A stretch of 64,000 nt of DNA. Origin: Cliona cf. orientalis (Eukaryota; Porifera; Demospongiae; Clionaida; Clionaidae). Each line of letters begins with the position of its first letter. The first letter of the stretch is position 1. The stretch lies in contig OZ005689.1 of NCBI GenBank assembly GCA_963930775.1, positions 1,860,001 to 1,924,000 of the forward strand, given 5' to 3'. The position numbers and the translations under genes are program-made. Shown piece by piece: positions 44,395 to 57,050 of this stretch. Under the pieces are notes generated by a model, which made no database searches, was not told the DNA's origin, and saw nothing but the letters and a program-made list of their open reading frames with translations.

Positions 44395-46026
44395 CTTTGC
44401 AATTGCTTGCGTGATATTGAAGGCTCTTCCTGACGCTAGCTGCACGCTATGTGTCTCATCCCCAGACCCCATACACTCGACTTGTAGGCGTCGCGCGGGA
44501 ATCCGCTGCTCAAACACGCACGCGCATTGAATTTTTACATAAATTAATACCACTACAAATAATAGGCATGCGCAATCGCGTGCAATGTGCATTCTTGTGG
44601 TTGCTCATGTGCTAGCAAGAGTCTCGGTGCTATAGGAAACCTATCTTGCAGTACTGCTCAGTGCTTGTGCGCCAAGGGTTTTGCACTGTAGTGCTTCATT
44701 CTAAGGGTGTTTTGGTCAATCATACGAAAAATTTAATTAGCACCAACGAAAATTTCCCGCTATATGGATATAGGGTATATGTGGGTATTGTGAGACAGTT
44801 GGTATTATGGGGCATCCATACTAACAAATTAAAGATGGAAGTTTCTGGTTTGGGGGTCATTGTATTATACCTAATTAGAACTATTACCTACTAAGTTGAA
44901 TTTGCTATCCACCTCAGGGTTTATGCTTTTGTTGCTTAAAAATGTAGTGAAACAATGATTTTCGGTTTTTGGTGTATCAGTTTTACAGATTTGCTTATTT
45001 GTTACATCAAACTACATATTTTTTGGAGGTTAACACTCAAACCTCACTTTAAGAATGCCAACTTGGATAAGACATCATCTTAAAACACCTCATGATAACC
45101 TCCTTTATCAGTGGGAAGGTGGTGTCTCATAATAGGGACAGGCGTCCCATAACATGTTCAGTACTGATAGTAAAACAATTTTTAAAAAATTACATCATTT
45201 AGTAGTGAAGTTGATATTTATAACCCATGTATTAGAGGCCATAGGCTGTCCTTAAAAAATATACCACTTAAATTATTCCTAAAACAATTGTGTAAAAGTA
45301 GTCACAAGTTTAGTCTCTCATAACTGGGACATGTACCCTAATATTATATACATAGCGGTCTGCATTTTATTATGTAATCTATGAAATACTACACTTAAAA
45401 ATATCCCACCTATCACTGGGCAAATATCCATCTCCCAAACTATTGGATTGATGGTGGATTGATATAGGAAATTGGATGTGTCTTGATATGTCCTAGACTG
45501 CATGGCAGTTCAAATTTCTGCTGATGTGCCCACCGCAGGATAGGGCTAAGTGCCGGGTAGCGGACAGATAGTGGGCACATCATGTGTCATACAGCTGTAC
45601 TCTAGCAGACAGATATTGGAGCACATGAAATATCCTACGGTCACCAATACAGGGAATGTTACAACCACATGAACTATCCCATGCACGCCACGTCACCCCA
45701 CCATTATACAGAAATCATTATAATCAGTGCAACATTCCATAACAAATTTACAGCAATCAAGAAATCTAGTATAATAATATTATTATAATATATTATAGCA
45801 AACTTGTGTCTCAAAAGTTTCCTCCATAAATTGGTATTCTTTGAGTTCTTCCTTCATCTGACACCATCATATCAACTCCATACTGCTTTTAAGATACTGC
45901 CAGCGCTAGTGTAGGCATCGCTGCATTTTCTCACTTCTGTCGTTTCTTTCTCTCCTTTTTTCTGGACCAATCCTTCCCACTGATCCTACAAACAGTAGTG
46001 ATAATCACACTCCATTGAAATATACA

Positions 46027-46680
46027 ATCATACAAAGCCAGATTGATGGAAGTACAAAGCCCAACATATCAGACTGCCAAATGTACTCCCACAAAGTCCA
46101 ACATATCGGGCCGACGGAAGTATACCCACAAAGCCCAACATATCAGACTGACAGAAGTACACCCACAAAGCCCAACATATCAGACTGACGGACATACCAC
46201 CACAAAGCCCAACATATCAGACTGACAGAAGTATACCCACAAAGCCCAACATATCAGACTGACAGAAGTACACCCACAAAGTCCAACAAATCAGACTGAC
46301 GGATGTACCCCCACAAAGCCCAACATATCAGACTGACAGAAGTATACCCACAAAGCCCAACATATCAGACTGACGGACGTACCCCACAAAGCCCAACATA
46401 TCAGACTGACAGACGTACCACCACAAAGTCCAACATATCAGACTGACGGAAGTATACCCACAAAGCCCAACATATCAGACTGACAGGAATGCTGCCAATT
46501 TTAGCTTATTCCGGTACCACAGCTAGTTCTCAGTTCAGAATTCAAAACACTTAAAGTTATTATCATGAAATTGGCAGCATAGCAGACTGATGAACATGCC
46601 CCACAAAGCCCAACATATTAGACTGACATAAGTACACCCAGAAACCCCAATATATCTGACTGACAGACATAGAACCCAAA
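46027..46680. repeat. ~37-bp tandem satellite, about 14 units, interrupted
   Basis: The unit is CCCACAAAGCCCAACATATC followed by AGACTGACAGAAGTATA. Units alternate slightly (GACGGA/GACAGA) and the period is not a multiple of three, so the open frame seen across it is not a gene. Bases 46489-46580 are a separate insertion. Confidence 0.9.
46489..46580. mobile_element. 92-bp foldback insertion in the 37-bp satellite
   Basis: Left end ATGCTGCCAATTT; right end AAATTGGCAGCAT. It interrupts one satellite unit and the repeat resumes afterwards at CAGACTGATG. Confidence 0.75.
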
Positions 46681-47440
46681 CAATATTGACCTCGGAAAGG
46701 TATTTTCTTTTTAATGCTCACCCTGCAGCACGCTAATATGGGATTTTATAGCTATAGGCCTAATTTTTATGCCAAAATTAAATAAGCTTACCTCCTTTTG
46801 ACGTTTATATGGCGCAGAGAATCCGCCCAGAATGCTGTCCTTTCACTTAAAGCAAGTGCATGTTCTTAGCTTCTCAGAGACACATGGAAACACTCCAACT
46901 TTTGGCGCCAGATCTTGGGGTACAGAGTTCACCGATCAGCTGTAGATTTAACCCCTTGGTTTAACTCCGCCCCCGATGGCCTCGCAGTGCAGTGCTAGCG
47001 CTAGCGCTGGAGCTGCTAATCGTGAGAAGATAGCTTTTCTCCCAGTGAGCCTGCGATAGAAGCGGCGAGTATCAACTTTAGAACGGTGTACCACGCTGAT
47101 CATCATGAATGCAGATCTCTGCCACGGTCAGAAACTATCAGCTATACTAGATAGTACTATGCAAGTTGATCTATCCTGATAGAAGTGTTAGGTTTATGAC
47201 AGCACAACTATCCACAACATGATATGCAGTATGACGTACGTAAGATAGTTGTAATATCCTGTATCTGGGATAGGCAAAATGATAGTTGGTGTGGCCAGTA
47301 GTGGACAGGTGAGGGATAGTAGCAGCTGGTCTATCCTCCATGTATCATGCACATCATGACGTATAGGATAGTTCACTTTTTGCCCTGTGTATATTATATT
47401 ATAGATTAATTTTCAGGTTTTATGCACATGTGCAACAATC

Positions 47441-47456
47441 CCCCCCCCCCCCCCCC
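47441..47456. repeat. Poly-C tract
   Basis: A C run of about 16 bases at the left edge of the duplicated B-locus segment; the C copy has CCCTCCCCCC here. Confidence 0.8.
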
Positions 47457-47753
47457 GAATCCGGACTCTTCTCTCCACTACTGAAGGATAGATCTAGCTA
47501 TTAAATTTTTATGAATTATTCGAACCGTCCAAATACACACACAAATTCATATTTAACATTATTACGGAGAATTAATTTTATTAAGGCAAAAATTAAATAA
47601 TAACGGGACAATGAAAATGTATTGTGTAATGTCATAATAATTATTATAAAAATCAAAGATTCAGATTCGCAATAAAAAATCATCATGCCTGTTATCACCG
47701 TCAGAAAAATAATAATCATTACCCTGTAATTGAATTTAAAATTAACAGTAGCG

Positions 47754-50700
47754 CTATTTCAGTAGCGTCTTCCTGGTTGTCTTCGGTAGAGGGAGGGCTG
47801 CGACTCCGCCCACTAAAAGTACCCCGGCCACGATGAGGATGGGAATACTGGGATTGACACGGACGAAAGCACCAAAGATGTTCGTTCCAAAGATTGCTCC
47901 AATCCTCCCCATCAGCAAGTGGATACCAGCCGCCGTTGCCCTGTACACACAGAAATCAAGAGCATCGCTGTTAAAGAAGCCAATTGTCTCCAAGAACTTT
48001 AGCATAAAAAATAATAATATTAATACTCAACATACACTGTAATACCATACAATATAAGCATGTATGTAATTGGTATATATAAGCGATTTACAATGTAAGG
48101 GGGGACCCTTAGTTACACTACAATAATATTATACAACGGAAAATATTTTTTCAGAGCAACAATTTTCTAGAGGCCTGCACTGCTAAGCAGGTGCTGGCGC
48201 TAGCCACTAAGCCTCGAACTACATCTCTATGTTTTGTGAGCATGTAGATTATCATGCATACTAACCACATTATCCCATGATTGTGACATTAAACATACTT
48301 GTGAAATAAAAAAAAAAAAAATTATAACCCCATCCTCCCATCGACCTTCCGAGCTCTAGGCTGGAACGCTGGTCAGGGTAGACTGCAGACATTACTGCAG
48401 CCAGTTAGGCTTCTGTGTCACAGCCCCTATAGTCCCTACCGGAAAACGCTATTTATTGAGCTGGAACAAGGGGTAGCAAAACACGTATGGGTTTACGTTG
48501 GAATGTACATACCGTCACATGACGTAATTAAAAAGCGATGAATATCATTAACTACACCGCGTCGTGCAAAAGTGTATCTCAGTAACGGAAAGAGCTATGG
48601 AGCTGGAACAAAAACCAGAAGGTAGCTCATAACCAGATGAAAGCAGCTATCATGGTCCTGAACATGCTATACACTTTATATCTAGACTGTAGCTACCATA
48701 GCACACATGAAAATAGCTAGACTCTTCTTCCTCAAACACATCATAATGATATCAGCAAATAATAATACTTAGGCCAAAAAATACTTGTAGGTATTATAGG
48801 GTAATGTAGGTCAGCAATCTGATTGGTCACTTGGAGGTCCACTATTTCACTTCGCTTTGCTCTGGATGCTACAGCCTCGGGCCTCTGAGTGACCAATCAG
48901 ATCACAGTATTTGTTACAATAGTAGGGTAATGTAAGTATTGTAGGTATTGTAAGGTATTGTAAGGTATTGTAGGGTAATGTAGGGATTGGTCACTTGGAG
49001 GTCCACTATTTCACTTCGCTTTGCTCCGGATGCTACAGCCTCAGGCCTCTGAGTGACCAATCAGATCACAGTATTCGTTACAACTATTCTTGTAATTTTT
49101 GGAAAAAACATAATAAGAGTACCTCTGAAATGAGAATAATTATGCCATATTATTATCAAGGACATTAATTTTTCAACCATTCCCAGGGCAAAGCCTATTA
49201 TAATAATAATTTTTGCCTTACATACCTCAGGTGGGTTGGGTAGACCTCAGCTATGATGAGACTGGTATCGTTCCAGGCAGGAGTGGAGAGGGCAGTGAAC
49301 AGGCACAGCATCACTACCACAAACACTTCAGAGTGGACAATGTAGAGGAGGAACACAGAGGCAGTGGACGCCAGGAGGCTGAACGCTAGAGAGAGAGAGA
49401 GAGGGAGGGAAAAAGGGAGAGCAAGAGAGAGAGAGGGAGGGAGGGAGAGGGAGAGAGAGAGAGAGGAGGGAGGGAGAGGGGAGGTGAGGTTAAAACAAAA
49501 TTATAATTTAAAGAGCTCAGTTAACATTAAGAAAATAATCCCTCCTTAGTGTCAATCGTCAAACAATAATCCTATTCATCATTATTATTTTTTTACTGAG
49601 TCAACATTTAGCCTCGTCCCAGGACCAAAGCTGATTCCCCTGAAAAGCTGGGAGGGTCTGGGGACGAGGCAAGGAACTTCCAATGACTATCACTTACCTA
49701 GCCAGTATTTTCTCGTCAGGAAGTAGACAGCAATGGCCGACGCTATATTACCAGGAAGAGCCGAAGCCGAGACAAAGAAACTATCCCTGTAGACAGTGAA
49801 AGAATCGGACCTCTCACAATCAATCGTGGACTCTAACAATGCTTTATCACACGTGCTATTGCTCTCCGGAGCGAGTACTAATTCAGATGGGCTGGTTATG
49901 CTCGTCAGATTTGTGAGATATCCATTGAGAGTTGTATTATAGAGTATCATAGGAGGACCCATAGTCATATTGTTGCCACGAAGATCGCATACGAAAGACG
50001 AAGATATGTTCAAACCTTCCAACAATACTCCTTCCCATGATAGTTGCACAAATTTCGAATTTTTCACAACAGAGTTGCGAAACACGCAGTTATCAATAAA
50101 CCGAGAGCTATTTATGACGACGTTGTCGAAAGTTACGTTCTCGAACGTCACGTTACTAAAAATAGCTTGACCGACCATCCACGATTCGAGGTGAGCGTTG
50201 GAGAGTGAGATATCTTTGAAAACGGTGAAATTACACCCACAGTAGCCACGGAGAGAGGAGATACCGATGGATGTCACGTTTTGCTGGCATTTCTCTTCCA
50301 GCTGAGCTCTGTCGCGGCTCGTGGTGATGTCAGTGACGTAGGTAGGATACCACACTGATACACCATACGACCTGCATGTATGTATGTGTATGAGAAATAA
50401 AACCATGACAGGGATTCCCCCAGAACAGAATCCAAACTGGGTGCTTAGCAGTGCTCATAAGCTCCTGATGATATTCATAGGCTTTTAATTAAGTTGTCTC
50501 TAAACTCCACCCATTTCTTTGATGTTTATTCAATTAGCCCAAAGTCAAACCGGGTGGCCCACCCTGATTCAGGTATGCTGTGCATGATATTGTACATGTA
50601 GGTACTATTCTTAGGATTTTTAATGATCCTAATATCAGTGGAACCCCTCTATTCACCATGTATATTCCGGATACCCTTGGGACAGCTATAAGTGTCCTGA

Positions 50701-53700
50701 CTAAAGGAGGTGTCCTCATTTCAGGGATCATTTTGTATATACATCTCTAGCTGGGACCATAGGTAGTGTCCTGATTAAAGGAGATGTCCTCATTTCAGAG
50801 GTATTCTTATAGAGGGATTCCACAAGAATTTCTGAGTTCGAGTATGCAAATGCAGCAAATTGGGATCTGCAGAAGCTTCTAAAAAGTTTATGTATCTATC
50901 TAGTGGATTATCTAACTGTAGGGACTTACCCAAACGCAAGGCAGAACTGGATCAGCATCAGAAGAATGGTGCGTCGAAGCAGCTTACTGTTGTACAGCTC
51001 TCGTGTCCTGTTTAGTACCTGCATTACGTAATGATTACATCATACACAGCTAAGACCGCTGATATGCATTGCATAAATCTACATTACATAAATTATTAAT
51101 GATTACATCATACACAATTAAGGCCACTGATTACACATTATGATTACATAATGATTGCATCATATTGCTAATTAACTAAAACCGCTGATTATGCAATATA
51201 TTATATACATACACATTATGCAATGCTTCTAACAATAGCCAGAGGTGAAATTAAAGTCCCTGAAGTGAAGCCAACCCTGGAGACTATGGAAGCATACAAA
51301 GTTGCCACTGAAATACCTTTTGACCTATGCAATTAACAGGTGGTCAGTATTACATATCTCTAATAGCGTACATGTACATGTTGCTAACTTGTAGTGTTTC
51401 GAGTAATGGATTACATCATCACTGTTACACGTGCGTATGTACGGGATTCCCTCATAAAAGCATACCATGTTCACCAACATGCAACACATGCCAGTGTTCT
51501 CCCTAGGCCCTTTCAGCATAGTGACCCCTTCAATAGTCATAATAACTAGGGAAATGCACAGCATTGTGGGGCGAGCCTGAGCAAGCAACAGATGTTTATG
51601 TTGCCCCAAAAAGGCTAGTTATAGGCTGATCACGATTCACAATTATGCGCTTGTTGCTAAGTAGTGTTCCGTTTGATATGATCTTTGGTTGTCCAAGCTG
51701 ACTCTCTCATGTCAACGTGCACTCAAGTCTCGTTGCCTGGGCCTCTCTATCTCTCTGCGCATTGCCGACCAGCTAAAATAAATGCTGCTCATTTATAGCT
51801 GCCTCTGTTCAACACTCTGCTCTTTGCCTTCTTCGCTGTTCCTCGCGCTGTTGAGCTGACTCCGATTGATACTGAACTGTCGATCGCCACATATCGCGTA
51901 CCGACATTGACAGACACGAGTGTAAATTTGCAAGTTGCTGAATTAGAACAGCATATAATACGGAATCCGGAATGATCGACATTGGGCGGGGCGTAACTAA
52001 GGAAGAGACCGACGTACCATATATATATCTCATTCGCGCAGTTCATACCCGTTTATGTGGGGCTCGCTCAGGCTCGCCCCAATTATTATTTCTTTGACGT
52101 GGTAATCAAACATATATGTAACTGGAGAACTGGTAAAAGGTTAGCTACAAATAATAAATCTAGCTTTTTGCCTTGTTGGCCAATGCATCCACTTTGGAGC
52201 ATTTGGTAGAAAATGTTCATGTATACGGTACATGTACATGTACATTATACCTCGAATAGCCTGCTGATGAACCGGTCAAATCTTCCACTGCTGAATCTCA
52301 GGCCCGAAGACACTCCACCATCCTTCTCCAAGTGAATGCTCTTTATCTGGAAAGGAAAATTAATAATCATCTACTAATGAATGAAGTTTTGTGCAATTTA
52401 CATAATATGCACGACATTATACATAATAATTATTATTAAACATCACAGCAGTTATCAGATTTTGGGGGTAAGGTTTTAATATCATTTCTGTTACAATTTA
52501 CAAAACATAGCTTTGTAACTCTTCAGTTGTACTGCTTCTACACACAGTGTGCGGTAACATAAATTATTATTGGTTAATCAGATGCCGATTTTTGTATATT
52601 TGAAAATTTTTACATAGCACTCTCCAAGAAGCCGTGATCGTCTAGTGGTTAGGACATTACGTTGTGGCCGTAATAACCCAGGTTCGAATCCTGGTCACGG
52701 CAAGTCATCTCTTTTTTTTCCCTGATATGGTCAAATATGTGTCTAGTGGTCGTAGCCACCTGTAGTTCAAGCTCCAAATGGCAAACTCCCATACATTGCA
52801 CACCTCTTTAAAGCAGTCACCTCCCTGCTATAGCCACTGATCACTACGGTGGCCCATTCTAGACGGGTTCCACAGTACTTGATAAAATTTTTATACAACT
52901 CTCACCAAGAAGCTGTGATCGTCTAGCGGTTAGGACGTTACGTTATAACCCAGGTTCAAATCCTGGTCACGGCAAGTCATCTCTTTTTTTTAACTGATAC
53001 AGTCAAACAGTATAGTGGTCACTGAGTAAAGCAGCCACCTAGTTCAAGCTCAGAACTCCATACCTCATGCACATCTCTTTAAAGCAGCCACTAGCTGATC
53101 GCTGGTCCATTATACATGTACATGTAGACGGATTCCATAGTACTTGATAAAATTTTTACACAACTCTCCCCAAGAAGCCGTGATCGTCTAGTGGTTAGGA
53201 CATTACGTTGTGGCCGTAATAACCCAGGTTCGAATCCTGGTCACGGCAAGTCATCTCTTTTTTTTCTGATATCCAAAGAAGAACTATATATACATGTATA
53301 GCACAGTAAAGACATCTCCTTTAATCAGGACACCGTGCACGGTCCTAGCTACATGGAATAGTGGACAAACTGCCTGAAACGAGGACATCTTCTTTAATCA
53401 GGACACTGTAAGTTGTCCCAGGGATGTCTGAAATAGAGGTTCCACTGTATTATCATGTTTAGATTAGGGTTAACATTGGTGGTTATAAAAAGCTACAGCA
53501 GCGATGTCCCCAGTGCTAAATAATTAAAGAGCAGTGCTGTGGTACACATCAAAGCATACCAATTTTATCAAATTAGTTAACCATGTGTAATAAACATCTA
53601 AGGAACTGTAGACCTTCAAGAGCAGTGCTGCATGCTCTAACCACATGCATGGTACTGTGCTTTGTAGGTCAGTTGTCTAGGAAAGTTAGGGAATGGCATC

Positions 53701-55465
53701 TTGGCATCTGTCTATGTCACTATATAAACTGAAAGCCTTCGAGTATAACTAGCCACTGCTTATTTACCCTTTCCACTGGACAACTGAATGCACAGTATAC
53801 AGACAGTGGAGCGGGTGAACTTACTGGAAACTCTGGCACATTCTTTCTAAAAAGGTGGTTGATCTTGTAGACTCTCTCGAGTACCTTCACCGCCTTCCTC
53901 TCCTTCCCCACCTCCAGTAAAAATCTTGGGCTCTCGGGCAGAATGAAGTAGAGCAGTGCTCCCAGTATTGAGGGTAGAGCTGACACAGCAATGAATAGTC
54001 TCCAGCTGTGAAATTCTATAGAGCCCAGGGAGCTGTGTATGCTACCGACTGGGATGATCATCCAAGCGAAAGCTCCGCAGAGAAGACGCCCCACCATCCA
54101 AAAGGTGGACTGGACGCCGAGGTAAGGACCACGGTACTTGTTGCGGATGAACTCAGAGTTGTAGGGAAATAGGACTGGTAGGGAACCACCAACTCTGCAG
54201 AGGGGGAGAGGAAGGGAAACAATGTTTTCCCCAAGCAAAATTCAAGGCATGACAGGAGGGCATAGTTTGGGGGTGGAGCCTGTGGCCACATCAAAGCATA
54301 TTGATTATCACTATTCCTACACCAAAGGAAACTGTACTGAAGGCTTGTTGGGCTGATATGTCCTAGATATGCTAGGGAGAACACTGGGAAAGGGAGAGAG
54401 ATCGATGGTTTAAAATTCACGGAGCATCAGAAAGAAGAGAAGACAAGTAAGGAGGGGAGGGGAGGAGATGAAGAGGAGAAAGCGGGTGAGAGAGTAAAAG
54501 GGAGAGAGGCAAGGGAAGAAGGTGTGAGTGAATGGTGGTGAAAGAGGTAGGGAAGGTACATAATGTCCCCGTATAATACAATAAAATTAATATGGCGAAA
54601 CCCCTCTGAATCTATATAATTATAAGGACATCTCTGAAATGAGGACACCTCCTTTAATCTATCCCAGGGATATCCGGAATAGAGGGGTTCCACTGTAATA
54701 TTATATGGAACTAGAAATTATTGTCACGTGATGATTTCTAGTCCTATAAAAAAGTTTTAATTACATAACCACTCACCCAAATCCGCTGCAGAAACGCAGT
54801 ACAATGAACACTGAAAATGTCGGAGCAAACGAAGATGCCAGTCCAAATACTCCGCTCAGAGCAAGCGAGAACAGCAGTGTGGTCCTTCTCCCGGCAATAT
54901 CAGCCAAGCTGCCCCAGAAGTAGCTACCGAACAGCATACCGAGGAAAATTATCGAACTAAGAACAGCACTCTCAGCGTCCGATATGCCAAACTCTTCCGG
55001 TTTGGATAGGATGGGGAGAACGAAAGAGATAGAGAGAACTTCGACAGCATCGGAGGATAGAGCTATACCGTTCACGAGCAGGAGACAGCAATGGAATAGA
55101 CCGAATCCGAGGTATTTTAATGCCACTTCATATTCTCGCACTACCCCGTCTTTGTCGATGTCGGGAACAGGAGTGTTCGTCTCGTTTTTATCGGACGTAC
55201 TACTGATCAGGCTTTTTCGATCCGTATCGCCGAATAGCTCGACTTCGGAGTCCGTTGCGTGTCCGTTTTCGGCTCCCAGTGCATCGTCCACGACGCTCAC
55301 ACCTCCGCCATCACCGAATTGCGTGGTAGAAATTGCCACCGAAGTTCGAGGGCTACCGTTTCGTCTATCGCCACTGAATTCGATGGTGTCGGCTCCTCCG
55401 TTCTCGCCTTCATCTTCCAGATGAAACTTTCTCTCTCTCAGATCGTCAAATCCCAGACCAGACAT
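47754..55465 (-). CDS. SV2-like major facilitator transporter, copy B
   Basis: Seven exons (minus): 54777-55465, 53825-54194, 52251-52346, 50930-51018, 49698-50371, 49226-49385, 47754-47940. All phases agree and all introns are GT..AG; 754 aa (vertebrate SV2A is 742). Order: acidic cytosolic N-terminus (~125 aa); TM1-6 with MFS motif GSLADIAGRR and VGGSLPVLFPYNSEFIRNKY; a cytosolic loop; TM7 (TILLMLIQFCLAFG); a large loop, ~430-590, with pentapeptide-like repeats (FSNVTFENVTFDNVVINSS) and paired Cys; TM8-12; and the C-terminal PLPKTTRKTLLK. This loop repeat between TM7 and TM8 is the SV2 hallmark. An in-frame Met at 55495 would add ten residues. Its intron 2 hosts tRNA-His genes. It is divergent from ASCC2, 163 bp between start codons. 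The transported substrate is unknown. Confidence 0.93.
48795..49080. repeat. Tandem copies of a foldback repeat in SV2-like B intron 6
   Basis: CTGATTGGTCACTTGGAGGT, CACTATTTCACTTCGCTTTG, then GAGTGACCAATCAGATCACA: the two ends are inverse to one another. Two copies lie here, against one at about 38560-38660 in the duplicated segment. Confidence 0.75.
49609..49671. mobile_element. 63-bp TAGCCTCG foldback relic
   Basis: Left end TAGCCTCGTCCCAGGAC; right end CTGGGGACGAGGCA. The last base differs and no target duplication is visible, so this looks like an older copy of the same family. Confidence 0.65.
50636..50822. repeat. CAGTGGAACC-family dispersed repeat
   Basis: Starts CAGTGGAACCCCTCTATTC; ends with the inverse (AGAGGGATTCCAC). 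Inside is TGTCCTGACTAAAGGAGGTG and a second TCCTCATTTCAG copy. Relatives in other introns: about 53302-53450 and 54623-54700. Confidence 0.75.
51568..52080. mobile_element. Foldback element, ~513 bp, GGGGCGAGCCTGAGC ends
   Basis: GGGGCGAGCCTGAGC at 51568 is inverted at the right end (GCTCAGGCTCGCCCC, to 52080). The interior (51720-52050) is GC-richer than its neighbours and has open frames with no recognisable protein. It lies in SV2-like B intron 3. A target duplication is not clear. Confidence 0.6.
52631..52702 (+). tRNA. tRNA-His (GTG)
   Basis: 72 nt, cloverleaf complete. The acceptor stem GCCGTGA pairs with TCACGGC; D arm with GTGGTTAGGAC; anticodon stem-loop TTACG-TTGTGGC-CGTAA with anticodon GTG; T arm GGTTCGAATCC. 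No intron. A CTCTTTTTTTT terminator follows about ten bases downstream. It lies in intron 2 of the oppositely oriented SV2-like B gene. Confidence 0.95.
52912..52974 (+). pseudogene. Decayed tRNA-His copy with the anticodon arm deleted
   Basis: It matches the flanking tRNA-His genes but lacks about nine bases spanning the anticodon loop (CGTTATAACCC instead of CGTTGTGGCCGTAATAACCC). It also carries changes such as GCTGTGA and GTTCAAATC. The acceptor stem keeps most pairing, and a T-run still follows. Confidence 0.9.
53177..53248 (+). tRNA. tRNA-His (GTG), second intact copy
   Basis: Same 72-nt sequence as the copy at 52631, with anticodon GTG, followed by CTCTTTTTTTT. The ~270-bp spacing and shared flanks (GATAAAATTTTTACACAACT before; TCATCTC plus T-run after) show that the three tRNA units arose by tandem duplication. 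Confidence 0.95.
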
Positions 55466-55628
55466 TGTTGAGGTCCTTCTATCAATGAGCGTCACGGGAT
55501 GAAGTTAATAGGATTGGTAAGGGTCGTCACACAGTTTGTTTACACGTACGTGACGACCCTTGCCGAATATGCCTATTGTCGACCCTTTACCGTATCACTT
55601 GCTAGTATTGCACCACCACATGATCTGA
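55466..55628. promoter_or_regulatory. Compact divergent promoter region, SV2-like B / ASCC2
   Basis: 163 bp between two divergent start codons. It holds an exact 12-base inverted repeat, AAGGGTCGTCAC (55519-55530) and GTGACGACCCTT (55550-55561), with a 19-base loop. A related GTCGACCCTTTACC follows at about 55578. A role as a shared regulatory element is inference. Confidence 0.55.
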
Positions 55629-56987
55629 ATGGCGAAGCTACAGGCACTTGAGTCGCAGTCCTTTGAAAGATCGAACCCCAAGACGGGCCTTGTGGAGCAG
55701 ATACCAGCTCTGGTAAGTTTAGGTGAGGGTGATCTAGGGTATATGATTAAGAGAGAGGGGAAGGGAGAGACAGCTGCGGGGGGGGGGGGGGGGGGGGGGG
55801 GGGGGTGAGAGTTTATTGAATCCATCTGCTATTGGGGAGTATAAAAAGTTTTCGTGTTGTTTTAATATAGGACAATGTGTGGTTGGAAGAGGTGAATTTC
55901 CTACCGTACCTCCCTCCCAACTCCAAATCCAATCGAGTGGCAGAGAAGGGAGAAGGTTCCTCCAAGGGAAGTGAGGCGGCCATGAAGGTGGATCCTCTCT
56001 GGATGGAGGCACTGGAAATGATCGATGGAGACCTTCACTGGCTGCTACAACAGACACACCACAAGTTCTGGTGCCAGGTGAGGGGGAGAAGGAGGGGATG
56101 GAGAGAGAGAGAGGAGTGAATGAATGTGTGTATCATTTGTGGTCTCTAAATTGCATGTACCAAAGCTTGATTTGAAATCCCACCTATAGGTGATGTATGA
56201 TGCTTCATTGCATAAGTTTTTGGACTCTTATCTTCGCTCAGCACCAAGGTAGGCAATGTTCACAGTGCTATATAACCATGCAGTATGCATTCACTCTCCT
56301 ACACAATATCTTTCCATGCTAGGAGTTACGATTCGCTAACTGTGGCTAGCCTCCCGCTGAAGGCCAGGGAGCTGATGAGGAACATCCACAAGAGAGTCTT
56401 CATGACCTTCCTCAGAATGGCCACCAACAAGGAGTCCACCGTGAGCAAAAAAAGACATACTAAGTATTTATCTCTCAGAAACTCAGTCTGGTATTCCTTT
56501 GCCGTAAATGTTCAGCACTGGTACACTAAATGTCATAATTTTATATCCCTCACCCCCGTAATACAGTATACCATAAGGATATTCCAATGGGGTGCTTCAT
56601 GTTATTCATAATCATTTAATAAGCATAAACTCCACCCTTTCCTTTGATGTTTTTTAGTTAGTCCAAAATATTTAAATATAGGTGATTCATCACCAATTAT
56701 ATTATAATTGATGCTCATTCAATCATAAATAATACATACATGTACATATACATGCAGGACCACTACCTGAGTCCCGAGGTCCATGGTGGCATCGTCTACG
56801 ACCACTATCTCTTTGATGTGCCCAAGATCCTTGACCTGTGTGTGCTCTACGGTGAGGGGAACAGACCTCTCCTCTCTAAGATGATAACCAACCTGTTTGA
56901 GAGTCAGCCAAAGTACGTGGAGGACTGGTGCTCCACTATTAAGAGTCTGCTACTGGTGAGGGCTTTGGTGGCCATCACAAATTTAAA

Positions 56988-57050
<63 letters not shown>

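Larger units (their letters stand above)
44600..47390. other. Intergenic repeat-rich stretch without recognised genes
   Basis: It contains remnants of the ACGAAAATTTCCCGC/ACCGTATAGC element type near 44726-44775. Near 45050-45500 there is repeat DNA with CTCATAATAGGGACA-like motifs. The 37-bp satellite lies at 46027-46680. Nothing coding is convincing. Confidence 0.5.

Noticed and set aside
46043-46225. Open frame with SPTYQTDG-like repeats
   Set aside because: It follows the 37-bp satellite, whose period is not a multiple of three, so the frame cannot persist as a repeat protein.
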